From Bradyrhizobium sp. WBAH42 (GTDB lineage: Bacteria > Pseudomonadota > Alphaproteobacteria > Rhizobiales > Xanthobacteraceae): 64,000 nucleotides of DNA. Every line of letters starts with the position of its first letter. Position 1 is the stretch's first letter. Made by a program: the position numbers and the translations under genes. The stretch is from contig NZ_CP036533.1 of NCBI RefSeq assembly GCF_024585265.1, positions 6,333,001 through 6,397,000 of the forward strand. Direction: 5' to 3'. This document shows, one piece after another, positions 43,079-51,634 of the stretch. The notes beneath the pieces are model-generated. The model made no database searches, was not told the DNA's origin, and saw nothing but the letters and a program-made list of their open reading frames with translations.

Positions 43079-43386
43079 GGGGCAGCACACTCCGTCATTG
43101 CGAGCGCAGCGAAGCAATCCAGAAACTTTCCGCGGCGACAGTCTGGATTGCTTCGCTGCGCTCGCAATGACGCCGTTGGGGCAGCTGTGTACGAAGGCAC
43201 CGCTCTCGTGCCCCGGACGCAGCGCAGCGTCTCCCTGGCGATGCGAAGCATCGTCCGGTCCGACGATGCGCTGCAGAGCCGGGGCCCATGCATCAGCGAA
43301 TGCGATCGCTCGGTCCCGGCTCTGCGCAGCAGCGTTTCACGCTGCAGCGCGTCCGGGACACGCGAGGAACGCGCAGTCGAAGGAGA
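43079..43386. repeat. Intergenic block of interspersed palindromes
   Basis: These 308 bp contain a full copy of family A (43093-43172) and then a GC-rich mosaic (about 43207-43372) with GCCCCGGACGCAGCGCAGCG, AGAGCCGGGGC, GGCTCTGCGCAGCAGCG and GCTGCAGCGCGTCCGGGAC. These are arms of another palindromic family. It separates the convergent uspA-like and DUF1127 genes. No coding sequence is credible here. Confidence 0.75.
43093..43172. repeat. Interspersed palindrome, family A, copy 2
   Basis: CGTCATTGCGAGCGCAGCGA and its inverted copy at the other end frame a 20-30 bp centre. It is the most symmetrical of the three copies in this window. Confidence 0.9.
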
Positions 43387-43623
43387 TCACAGATACCGCG
43401 TCAGCTCGGCCTTGAACTGCCCGTACACGGCATCCTCGATCTGGCTGCGCGTGATGCCGATGTCGCGCAGGGCGCGGTCGTCGAGCTCGTTCAGCGTCTT
43501 GACGGCGGAGCGGCGCTCGAGGCGGTCGAACAGCGCAGTGACGCGCAGGGCGAGGACACTGAAAAATCCGCTGGATGAGGTTGGGCGTAAAGTCCGCCCG
43601 GCAGTTTGCGAGATCGTGGTCAT
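43387..43623 (-). CDS. DUF1127 small protein
   Basis: The 78-residue protein ends with the DUF1127 core RRSAVKTLNELDDRALRDIGITRSQIEDAV. It starts with a flexible segment and a short hydrophobic helix (FFSVLALRVTALFDRL). Members of this family are small arginine-rich regulators; some affect RNA turnover or phosphate and nitrogen metabolism in alphaproteobacteria. The ATG follows GGAGAAG. It is divergent from the MocR-type regulator gene, with 185 bp between them. Confidence 0.85.
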   Translation of the reverse strand: MTTISQTAGRTLRPTSSSGFFSVLALRVTALFDRLERRSAVKTLNELDDRALRDIGITRSQIEDAVYGQFKAELTRYL

Positions 43624-43808
43624 TCTTCTTCTCCGGCCTTTCGTCCCGCGCGGCGAAGCAGGTGCCGTTGGCGCGGGCGCTAGTGGCGCCTGCACCTCAT
43701 TTGCCGTCGGATTACTCTCGCTCCCCTCGGCTCAATCGCGGAACTTGATGGAACTTAAATGCTCCAGTACACTCCTCGGAGCAAGCAAAACATTGCTCTC
43801 GGTGCAAT

Positions 43809-45152
43809 ATGTCCAAGTTCGAGTACGTGAAGCTCGCCGATGCCATTGCGGCCGATATCACTAACGGCACGTTAAGGCCCGGCGACCGGCTGCCGCCGCA
43901 GCGCAATTTTGCCTATGACCGCGGCATCGCGGTCTCGACCGCGAGCCGGGTTTATACGGAATTGCTCCGCCGCGGCCTCGTGGTCGGCGAGGTCGGGCGC
44001 GGCACGTTCATCTCCGGCGACGTCAGGCGTGAAGTCGAGACCATGAGCGAGCCGGCCGACGCGCGCATCAATCTCGAGGTCAATTATCCGCTGTTGCCGC
44101 AGCAATGGGCCATGATCGCCAAGAGCCTCGCCGGGCTCGAGCGCATCGACGCGCTGGAATCCGCGCTGCGGGTTTCGACCAGCACCGGCACCAAGAGTGC
44201 GCGCATGGCTGCTGCCGCCTATCTCGCGCGCAAGGACTTTGCGCCCCAGCCCGAGCAGATCTTCTTCACCGCCAACGGCAAGCAATCGCTCGCGGCCGCG
44301 CTTGCCGCGCTCGTGCCCACCGGCGGCCGCTGCGGCGTCGAGGCGCTGACCTATCCCTACGTCAAGAGCATCGCCGCGCGGCTCGGGGTGACGCTGGTCC
44401 CGATCCCCATGGACGAATTCGGCGCGCGGCCCGACGCCATCCAGAAGGCCCATCGCGAGGCGCATTTGTCGGCGCTGTATCTGCAGCCCATCATTCAGAA
44501 TCCGCTCGGCGTCACCATGAATGCGACGCGGCGCGCCGACATCATGCGCATCGCCGAGAAGCTCGATCTCACCATCATCGAGGACATCGTCTACGGCTTC
44601 CTCGCCGACGACACGCCGCTGGCGGCGCTCGGCCCCGACCGCTGCATCGTGCTCGACAGCCTGTCCAAGAAGGTCGCGCCGGGGCTCGCGCTCGGCATCC
44701 TCGTCGCACCGCCACATCTGCGCGAGAGTGTGATGAGCGCGGTGCGCACCGGCGGCTGGATCGCCTCCGGCCATGCGCTCGCGGCCGGGCAGCGGCTGAT
44801 GGCCGACGGCACCGTCGCCGAGCTGACCCGGCTGAAGCGCATCGATGCCGCGCGCCGCCAGCAGACCGCCGCAAGGCTGCTCGCCGGCTACCAGCTCGCC
44901 GCCGATCCGCGCTCCTATCATCTCTGGCTGACGCTGCCGCCGCACTGGCGCTCGCAGACATTCGTCGCCGCAGCAGCAAGGCGCGGCATCGCGCTGACGC
45001 CGTCCTCGACCTTCGCGATCGCACACGGTCATGCGCCGAATGCGGTGCGGCTCGCGCTGGCCCCGCCCTCGCCCGAGCAGCTCGATTCCGGCCTGCGCAC
45101 CATCGTCTCGCTGCTCGGCACCAAGGAGGATGATTTCGATTCGACGGAGTAA
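43809..45152 (+). CDS. MocR-type GntR/aminotransferase transcriptional regulator
   Basis: The 447-residue protein joins a GntR winged helix (about 1-75: LADAIAADITNGTLRPGDRLPPQRNFAYDRGIAVSTASRVYTEL) to a class I aminotransferase domain. In that domain QPIIQNPLGVTM, IIEDIVYGFL (Asp) and LDSLSKKVAPGLALGIL (Schiff-base lysine) are visible. MocR proteins bind PLP and control vitamin B6 or amino-acid genes, usually next to them. The neighbour on the other side is DUF1127; no B6 gene is near. The target is unknown. Confidence 0.9.
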   Translation: MSKFEYVKLADAIAADITNGTLRPGDRLPPQRNFAYDRGIAVSTASRVYTELLRRGLVVGEVGRGTFISGDVRREVETMSEPADARINLEVNYPLLPQQWAMIAKSLAGLERIDALESALRVSTSTGTKSARMAAAAYLARKDFAPQPEQIFFTANGKQSLAAALAALVPTGGRCGVEALTYPYVKSIAARLGVTLVPIPMDEFGARPDAIQKAHREAHLSALYLQPIIQNPLGVTMNATRRADIMRIAEKLDLTIIEDIVYGFLADDTPLAALGPDRCIVLDSLSKKVAPGLALGILVAPPHLRESVMSAVRTGGWIASGHALAAGQRLMADGTVAELTRLKRIDAARRQQTAARLLAGYQLAADPRSYHLWLTLPPHWRSQTFVAAAARRGIALTPSSTFAIAHGHAPNAVRLALAPPSPEQLDSGLRTIVSLLGTKEDDFDSTE

Positions 45153-45155
45153 AGC

Positions 45156-45755
45156 TCAGATCTGCGGCCAGTCCGCGATGAAGCCCCTCGCCTTGTAAGG
45201 TTCGATCTTGTCCCATTCGTGCAGCATGCGGCGGCGAAATTCGACGTCGGTATGCCAGAGTGCACGCGGTGTCGCGAAACTATCGACGGTGAGCAGCATC
45301 TTCTCGACCGCCGGCCAATGTCGATGCAGCGTCATCGGATAACGCCGCGCGGTCCAGGTGTTGCCGAGGCAGATCACACTGCGGATGTTCTGCAGTCCGA
45401 TTGCCGCATCGATGATCGGAAGCGAGAAGATGACGTTCTCGCCCGTGTTCATCGCGCGATCCTCCTCCAGGATAACGTCCGCCGGAATGCCCGCCGCAAC
45501 CATTGCGGCCTTGATGATGCTGCACTCCGATTGCTCCGAGCCAAGCGTCACCCCGCCGCTGACAATCGACCAGCGGAACAGGCCCTCGCGCCACAGCCTT
45601 GCGGCGGTGTCGACACGCAAGCCAACGTCCTCGCGCGTACCGAACACGAACAGCAGGTCGGCTGGCCGAAGCGGCGTGTCGATCAGATGCGTGCGGTTGA
45701 TTCTGGCGATCTCTTCTGCCGTCGGCAGACGGGTACTGCGGTCCATGACTGACAT
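45156..45755 (-). CDS. YdcF/DUF218-like protein
   Basis: The 199-residue protein has the DUF218 pattern: PADLLFVFGTREDVGLRVDTAARLWREGLFRWSIVSGG, then ILEEDRAMNTGENVIFSLPII, and GNTWTARRYPMTLHRHWP. Unlike the cell-envelope members, it has no membrane segment and resembles soluble E. coli YdcF, which binds S-adenosylmethionine. Its stop is 3 bp from that of the convergent MocR gene. ATGs at 45746 and 45755 and a GTG at 45761 are all possible starts. Confidence 0.8.
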   Translation of the reverse strand: MSVMDRSTRLPTAEEIARINRTHLIDTPLRPADLLFVFGTREDVGLRVDTAARLWREGLFRWSIVSGGVTLGSEQSECSIIKAAMVAAGIPADVILEEDRAMNTGENVIFSLPIIDAAIGLQNIRSVICLGNTWTARRYPMTLHRHWPAVEKMLLTVDSFATPRALWHTDVEFRRRMLHEWDKIEPYKARGFIADWPQI

Positions 45756-45817
45756 GTCCACAAGATGCGACGCTCGCGGCGGGACGCGAAGTCACGTTTG
45801 ATTGCGACCGATTGCAC

Positions 45818-46417
45818 CTAAGGCAGCAGCGCCCTCGGCACGCGATCGAAGCTGTAGCTGTGCGGCCGGTTGCGCCGCACGAAGCCGCCGACCTGCCAGG
45901 CGAACAGAGCGGCGAAGCCGAGGATGAACAGCACGCCGGCGAATTCGCCGATCAGAAGCGCACGGATCAGGAGTCCTGCCATTGCCACAGCGAGCAGGGC
46001 CAGGAACGCCAGCACCGCCGCATAGGTCTTGCGGCCGAGGCCCGCGGTCAATTCGGCGCGGCTGCCCGCCTTCGCCATCCGCGCATGCAGCTCGATCAGG
46101 AAATCACGAAAGCCGTTGTCCTGCGGCGCCATCAGCGCCGCGGTCTGCCAGCTCGTCGACAGGATCGCGACGCGGCCGCCACCAGCGCGGCTGATATCGG
46201 CGCGGAAGCGATGCTGCTGCATCGACACCGGGCGGAACGACAGCCGGATCGCCGAGATCTCGTCATAGCGCCACAGGCCGGAGCGGCCGGCGATGTGCCA
46301 GGACAGCCCCTGCTCGGTCAGCTCGAAGCGATGGGCCGAGCCGATCAGCGAGGCCTTGTAGGCGTAGCTCGTGGCCGAACCAGCTTCAGCTCCCGGCATG
46401 TCGATCAATGATCCCAT
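45818..46417 (-). CDS. Hypothetical membrane protein with a PH-like N-terminal part
   Basis: The 199-residue protein begins with about 110 soluble residues (HRFELTEQGLSWHIAGRSGLWRYDEISAIRLSFRPVSMQQHRFRADI), reminiscent of membrane PH-like domains. Two membrane helices follow (about 135-155 and 158-178), then a basic end. No specific family is recognised. It is divergent from another membrane protein gene with 47 bp between starts, so the two may share regulation. Confidence 0.65.
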   Translation of the reverse strand: MGSLIDMPGAEAGSATSYAYKASLIGSAHRFELTEQGLSWHIAGRSGLWRYDEISAIRLSFRPVSMQQHRFRADISRAGGGRVAILSTSWQTAALMAPQDNGFRDFLIELHARMAKAGSRAELTAGLGRKTYAAVLAFLALLAVAMAGLLIRALLIGEFAGVLFILGFAALFAWQVGGFVRRNRPHSYSFDRVPRALLP

Positions 46418-46464
46418 CGGCGATCGGCTTGCGCGATCGCCCCCCGCCATCCTACAAGCGAGGC

Positions 46465-46899
46465 ATGGCTGAGACGACCTTTTTTCCGCGCCGCCTGATT
46501 CTCGGCGCCGCAATGATCTCCGGTGTGTTGCTCGCGCTCGCGGTGCACATGCTGGGCGCGCGCTACGGTCTCGACCTCGGCGGCCTCTGGCGCTCCGACA
46601 CGCACGAGTTCATTCCGGCGGGCGCTGCGATCGCCTGGTGGCTGATCGCCACCGTCGGATTCTCCGGCGGCTACTTCACGGCGAGCCTGATGCAGAGCGC
46701 CGTTTCCGGACAGATCCCGCAGCGGATGCGGCAATTCCTGATCGCGGTTGGCGTGCTCCTGCTTGCGGGAGCGGGTCAGGCGGCGTCGGCGCCGAGCCCG
46801 ATCCCGACCGTGTCGGGCGTGCTCGCCGGGCTTGCCGCCCTGTGTCTCGGCGCCGTGATGGCGTTCTGCGGCGCACATTTCGCGCTGCGCCGAAGCTGA
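46465..46899 (+). CDS. Hypothetical multi-pass membrane protein
   Basis: The 144-residue protein has about four membrane helices (near 11-30, 52-72, 90-106, 114-138) and short loops. No motif identifies it. GAGGC precedes the chosen ATG. It is divergent from the PH-like membrane protein and convergent with the MHYT-GGDEF-EAL gene, 4 bp apart. Function unknown. Confidence 0.6.
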   Translation: MAETTFFPRRLILGAAMISGVLLALAVHMLGARYGLDLGGLWRSDTHEFIPAGAAIAWWLIATVGFSGGYFTASLMQSAVSGQIPQRMRQFLIAVGVLLLAGAGQAASAPSPIPTVSGVLAGLAALCLGAVMAFCGAHFALRRS

Positions 46900-46903
46900 C
46901 CTC

Positions 46904-49303
46904 TCAAGCCGACGCGCGCAGCCGCGGCCGTTCCAGCATGATCGCGACATCCGAGGCAGGCCGCGGCTTGCTGAACAGATAACCTTGTGCCTGGGTGCAG
47001 CCCTCGCGCCGGAGCAGTTCGAGCTGCGCGTCGTTCTCGACGCCCTCCGCCGTGGTGACGATACCGAGGCTGCGGCCGAGGCCGGTCACGGCGCGAATGA
47101 TCGCCATCGAATCCTCGCGCGTCGCCAGCTCCGACACGAAGGAACGGTCGATCTTGATCTTGTCGAACGGGAAGCTGCGCAGATAGCTCAGCGACGAATA
47201 GCCGGTGCCGAAATCGTCCAGCGAGATCCGCACGCCCATGGCGCGGAGTTCGTGCAGCGTGGTCAGCGTCGCTTCGCTGTTCTGGAGCAGAACGGATTCG
47301 GTGATCTCGAGCTCGAGGCGGCGCGCACCGAGTCCCGATACGGCCAACGCCTCGGTCACCGCTGCGATCAGGTTCGGGCTCCTGAACTGCACCGGCGACA
47401 AATTGACGGCGACGTCGACATCGTCGGGCCAGGTGACCGCGTCGGCGCAGGCGGAGCGCAGCACGAATTCGCCGAGCTGAACGATGAGCCCGGTCTCCTC
47501 GGCGAGCGGGATGAAGCTGATGGGCGCGATCAGCCCGCGCTGCGGATGGTTCCAGCGCAGCAGCGCCTCGAAGGCGACGACGCGGCCGCTGGCGACCTCA
47601 CGGATCGGCTGATAATAGACCTGAAACTCGTCGCGTTGCAGCGCCGCGCGCAGATCCATTTCCAGAAGGCGCCGCGCCTGCGCACGCGCATCCATGCCGG
47701 TCTCGAAGAAGCGATAAGTGCCGCGGCCATCCGCCTTGGCGCGATAGAGTGCAAGGTCCGCGTTCTTCAACAGTTCGTCCGGATTGCTGCCGTCCTGCGG
47801 CGACAGCGAGATGCCGATCGAGACGCCGATCACGATCTGATGGTCGTCGATCTGGTAAGGCGCCGAGATCACCTCGACGAGACGTCCGGCAAGCGATCGC
47901 GCGGCGATCTCCTCGGAGCGTCCGATCTGGACCACCGCGAACTCGTCGCCGCCGAGCCTCGCCACGGTGTCCTGTTCGCCGACGGTGGACTTGAGCCTGC
48001 GGCCGACCTCCTTGAGCAGCGCATCGCCGATGGGATGGCCGAGCGAGTCGTTGATGTCCTTGAAGTGATCGAGATCGAGACAAAGCACCGCGAGCTGGTC
48101 GCCCGACTTGGTCTGACGCAGTCCCTGCTCGAGCTGTTCGTGGAACAGCACCCGGTTCGGCAGGCTGGTCAGCGCGTCATGGCGCGCCATGTGCGAGATC
48201 TTGGCCTGTGCCTCCAGCCATTCGGTGATGTCCTCGAAGGTCGCGACCCAGCCGCCGCCCTGCATCGGCTGGTTGACGACCCGGATGGAGCGGCCGAACC
48301 GGTTGACGACGTCGGTCGTGGTGCGGCCCTCGCGCGCGTCGGCGACGAGGCGGGCGAAGAATTCATCGGCGTCGCCCTGCCACTGGCCTTTGGCCTGCTC
48401 TTCCCTGAGCACCTCGACCAGCAAGCGGCCGGTCAGCGGCACGTCGGTACGACGGAGCATCGCGGCATAGCGCTCGTTGAACAGGATGATCTTGCCGTCG
48501 GCGTCGAACATGCACAGCCCCTGCGACATGTTCTCCAGCGCGCTGTCCAGCACGATCTGCTGGCGGCCCAGTTCGCCCTTGGCGCGGCGGTCGAGCAGCG
48601 CGGCAACGAGCGCTATCGCGATGATCGCGACGGCGGCGCTGGCAGTGAGGAACGACAGCGAGGCCGGCGGGATCGAGAGCCCGCTGATTGCGAGCGTCGG
48701 GTCCGGCGTCAGCAGCACCGCGCCCATCGCGGTGAAATGATGGGCGACGATCGCGAGCGTCAACAGAGCAGTCGCGCTCAACGCATGCCGAATGTCGTCA
48801 CCTCGCGCAGCCACGAACAGCGCCAGCGCTGCGAAGACGACGCCGAACAGCACCGAGGCGGCAACCGTGCTCCCGATCCAATCCACCCGTGCCGGCATCT
48901 CCAGCGCAGCCATGCCGGTGTAGTGCATCGCCGCGACACCCAGGCCGACAATGGCGCCGCCGACGACGATCCACACCTGGCGCGAGGACGCCACCGCGAT
49001 GCTCAGGCCCACGAAGGTCAGGGAGATCGCAAACATCAGCGAGAGAATTGTCACCGGGATGTTGTAGGCGCCGGCGCTCCCCGGGCCGTAGGCGAGCATC
49101 GCGATGAAATGCGTCGCCCAGATGCCGCAGCCGCTGACGGCCGCATCCAGGGCGATCCAGGCCAGACGCCCGGCTCCGTGCGTGGCGCGTGCGCGCTGAA
49201 ACAGGCTGATCGCCGCGGCGCTGGCGAGCAGGCACACTGCGCCCCCAAGGGCGACCAGTCGCCAGTCATGTTCGTCGGTGAGACAGTAGAGAACTTGATA
49301 CAT
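46904..49303 (-). CDS. MHYT-PAS-GGDEF-EAL cyclic-di-GMP regulator
   Basis: The 799-residue protein has an N-terminal MHYT sensor of about seven membrane helices with the repeated motifs THFIAML, MHYTGMA and HHFTAMG, which are thought to bind copper and sense gases. A PAS domain follows (about 250-365), then a GGDEF domain with intact LGGDEF, and an EAL domain with FEALLRW, ELEITESVL, LDDFGTGYSSL and TTAEGVE. The position of the product-inhibition site (RxxD before GGDEF) reads GEQD, so this control is probably lost. Both catalytic motifs look intact. It would link a membrane signal to motility or attachment, but no partner is adjacent. Confidence 0.93.
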   Translation of the reverse strand: MYQVLYCLTDEHDWRLVALGGAVCLLASAAAISLFQRARATHGAGRLAWIALDAAVSGCGIWATHFIAMLAYGPGSAGAYNIPVTILSLMFAISLTFVGLSIAVASSRQVWIVVGGAIVGLGVAAMHYTGMAALEMPARVDWIGSTVAASVLFGVVFAALALFVAARGDDIRHALSATALLTLAIVAHHFTAMGAVLLTPDPTLAISGLSIPPASLSFLTASAAVAIIAIALVAALLDRRAKGELGRQQIVLDSALENMSQGLCMFDADGKIILFNERYAAMLRRTDVPLTGRLLVEVLREEQAKGQWQGDADEFFARLVADAREGRTTTDVVNRFGRSIRVVNQPMQGGGWVATFEDITEWLEAQAKISHMARHDALTSLPNRVLFHEQLEQGLRQTKSGDQLAVLCLDLDHFKDINDSLGHPIGDALLKEVGRRLKSTVGEQDTVARLGGDEFAVVQIGRSEEIAARSLAGRLVEVISAPYQIDDHQIVIGVSIGISLSPQDGSNPDELLKNADLALYRAKADGRGTYRFFETGMDARAQARRLLEMDLRAALQRDEFQVYYQPIREVASGRVVAFEALLRWNHPQRGLIAPISFIPLAEETGLIVQLGEFVLRSACADAVTWPDDVDVAVNLSPVQFRSPNLIAAVTEALAVSGLGARRLELEITESVLLQNSEATLTTLHELRAMGVRISLDDFGTGYSSLSYLRSFPFDKIKIDRSFVSELATREDSMAIIRAVTGLGRSLGIVTTAEGVENDAQLELLRREGCTQAQGYLFSKPRPASDVAIMLERPRLRASA

Positions 49304-49516
49304 TGCCAGCCCCTATCGACCCGCACTTGAGCCGACAGTGGTGGACGATCGGTAACCGGCTACAAACCTGCTCCGGAAGTGGTGAATGGAAGATGAGCGA
49401 GTTCGGTCACATTGTTGATCCTCGCGACGGCGCACCGAAGCAGCACCACGGCAGCGGGAGGCGAGCAGGCAAAAGCGCCGCGCGGACGGTCGCACGGCGC
49501 TCGTGGTTACCTATCC

Positions 49517-50023
49517 TCAGCTCGCCGCGCGCAGATTCACCTTGCTCTCGGCGAGGGTCGTCAACTTCTTGTCGGTCGCCTTCTCCTCCTCGAGCGTCTT
49601 GGCGAGCACCGTCGCACAATCATTGCGGCCGAGCTGCTTGGCCCAGGCGATCAGGCTGCCGTAGCGGACGATCTCGTAATGCTCTGCGGCCTGCGCAGCA
49701 TTGATCAAGGCCGCATCCAGCACCGCCTTGTCGGCGACTTCGCCGGCGGTCTCGTCGGCTTCCTCGATGATGCCGTCGATGGCCGGGCAGTCGACCGCCT
49801 TCACAGCTACGCCGTGCATCTTGAAGACCTCCTCGAGCCGCGCGACGTGCTGCTTGGTTTCCTCGAGGTGCGTCAAAAAGCCCTGTTTCAGCTGCGGATC
49901 AGTGGCCTTGCTCGCCATCTTCGGCAGCGCCTTGGTGAGCTGCTGCTCGGCGTAATAGATGTCCTGGAGCTGATGCACGAACAGGTCGTTCATGGTCTTG
50001 ATGTCTTTTGTGAACAGTCCCAT
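49517..50023 (-). CDS. Ferritin-like DUF892 (YciE/YciF-type) stress protein
   Basis: The 168-residue helical protein begins MGLFTKDIKTMNDLFVHQLQDIYYAEQQLTKALPKM and has the acidic positions of the YciE/YciF family (E-x6-Y, EETKQHVARLEEVF, AAEHYEIVRYGSLIAWAKQLG). These could bind a di-iron centre. Expression of the family is linked to osmotic and general stress. An EcfG-type promoter (GGAAC-N16-CGTT) lies 93-117 bp upstream. The chosen ATG gives the family's usual N-terminus. Confidence 0.88.
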   Translation of the reverse strand: MGLFTKDIKTMNDLFVHQLQDIYYAEQQLTKALPKMASKATDPQLKQGFLTHLEETKQHVARLEEVFKMHGVAVKAVDCPAIDGIIEEADETAGEVADKAVLDAALINAAQAAEHYEIVRYGSLIAWAKQLGRNDCATVLAKTLEEEKATDKKLTTLAESKVNLRAAS

Positions 50024-50451
50024 CGTTCCGATCCTCTCGGGTCTTGGGAACACGGCGGCGCCGGCTTTGCACGAAAAGCCGCATATTCCGCCATGTTCGA
50101 TTGCTGATGGAGCCTAACGACCACGCGGCATCGACGTTCCAAAAAGGCCGATACCGCTTGCGCTGGAACAATGCGGACCGCGCCAGGATTTGACACCGTG
50201 TCGGCACAGTGAAGGCGCGAATGGAGCCGGGTTTCACGACTCATATGCTTAACGCGCCTCCGATATGAACTGCGTATGACAAAGTTGCCGGCCGAACGCA
50301 GAACCTATTGTTGTCAAGGGCTGCACAAGCCGCTGATTTTGCCTTAAATGAGCTGGATCATGCCTAGCGATCGATGCCTGCCTTTGGCCGTGATCGCACC
50401 CGACCGGCCAATGCCTGGCCCGGTCGCTCTTGCCCCCCGCCGGGAGGATGA
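50024..50451. other. Divergent gap between the DUF892 gene and the UPF0104 gene
   Basis: These 428 bp hold the EcfG-type promoter (50116-50140) and otherwise only low-quality ORFs. The last 190 bp are relatively AT-rich and probably carry the promoter of the plus-strand gene, but no clear element was found. Confidence 0.5.
50116..50140 (-). promoter_or_regulatory. EcfG (general stress sigma) promoter
   Basis: On the minus strand GGAAC (50140-50136), 16 bases and CGTT (50119-50116) match the EcfG consensus GGAAC-N16/17-CGTT of alphaproteobacteria. It faces the DUF892 gene, a plausible general stress target. Confidence 0.65.
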
Positions 50452-51534
50452 ATGCACGGACTGCTGCCCGCGCTGAAACGCGGCTTCAAGAGATGGATCG
50501 GCTGGCGACGGCTCGGAGTTGCCGCGAGCATCTTCATCATCGCCTTCGCGATCACCACGCTGGTGCGGACCCTCAAGGGCATCGATACCGGGGTCATCCT
50601 GACCGCGTTGACCGAGATTCCCCGCGGCAATATCGGCCTGGCGGCGATCTGCGTCTTCTTCGCGTTCTGTACGCTGACCTTCTATGATTTTTTTGCACTG
50701 CGAACGATCGGCAAGAAGCACGTGCCCTATCGCATCGCGGCGCTCTCCAGCTTCACGTCCTATTCGATCGGCCACAACATCGGAGCCACGGTCTTCACCG
50801 GCGGCGCGATCCGTTTCCGGATCTATTCGGACTATGGGCTGAACGCGATCGACGTCGCGAAGATCTGCTTCCTGTCGGGCCTAACCTTCTGGCTCGGTAA
50901 CATCTTCGTGCTTTCGATCGGCATGGCCGTCCATCCGGATGCGGCCTCGTCGATGGATCAGCTGCCCTCGTCGCTCAACCGGTTGATCGCCCTCGGCGGA
51001 CTCGCATCGATCGGGGCTTATCTCGTCTGGCTCTGCATGGGCGAGAAGCGCCGCGAGCTCGGCCAGAAGGGCTGGAAGGTGGTGCTGCCCTCGGCGCCGC
51101 TGACCTTGGTGCAGATCCTGATCGGCGTCGTCGATCTCGGCTTCTGCGCCACGGCGATGTACCTCTTGATGCCGTCCAACCCGCCGATCGACTTCATGTC
51201 GCTCGCGGTCGTGTTCATCCTGGCGACCCTGATCGGCTTTGCCAGCCACGCCCCCGGCTCGATCGGCGTGTTCGATGCGGCCATGCTGGTGGCGCTGCCC
51301 CAGTTCGGCCGCGAGGAGCTTCTGGCGACGCTGCTGGTGTTCCGCATTCTCTATTTCGTGATCCCGTTCGGCCTCGCCATCTCCATCATGGGCACGCGCG
51401 AGCTCTGGATGAATGTGGTCGCGCCGTGGCAGGAGCGGCGGCGGCTGGCGGAAGCCTGCGCGCAGGCCAACCTGCCCAAGGAGGTGACGCCGATGGAGCG
51501 CGAACGCCTGCTGCGGCAGGCCAGCAAGCGCTGA
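50452..51534 (+). CDS. UPF0104 / lysylphosphatidylglycerol-synthase-type membrane protein
   Basis: The 360-residue protein has about eight membrane helices and the family's conserved pieces: TLTFYDFFALRTIGKK, YSIGHNIGATVFTGGAIRFRIYSDYGL, and FASHAPGSIGVFDAAML (the P-G-x-G-x-F motif). This is the membrane (flippase-like) half of MprF, without the aminoacyl-transferase part, so it does not synthesise lysyl-lipid alone. It may move a lipid across the membrane. The start follows GGGAGGATGA. The next gene follows after 100 bp. Confidence 0.85.
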   Translation: MHGLLPALKRGFKRWIGWRRLGVAASIFIIAFAITTLVRTLKGIDTGVILTALTEIPRGNIGLAAICVFFAFCTLTFYDFFALRTIGKKHVPYRIAALSSFTSYSIGHNIGATVFTGGAIRFRIYSDYGLNAIDVAKICFLSGLTFWLGNIFVLSIGMAVHPDAASSMDQLPSSLNRLIALGGLASIGAYLVWLCMGEKRRELGQKGWKVVLPSAPLTLVQILIGVVDLGFCATAMYLLMPSNPPIDFMSLAVVFILATLIGFASHAPGSIGVFDAAMLVALPQFGREELLATLLVFRILYFVIPFGLAISIMGTRELWMNVVAPWQERRRLAEACAQANLPKEVTPMERERLLRQASKR

Positions 51535-51634
51535 GCCGCCAAGCGCACCCCAGGGAATCATCGGGCAAAGGTTGCAGGCCGGGGCGCAATCCTCTCTTAT
51601 TTCCGCCTCAACTTTGCCGTTGAAGACGCGGGCC

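Noticed and set aside
46985..49330. A 781-codon open frame on the plus strand opposite the MHYT-GGDEF-EAL gene
   Set aside because: The minus-strand frame has clear MHYT, GGDEF and EAL motifs; the plus-strand frame is a GC-bias shadow.
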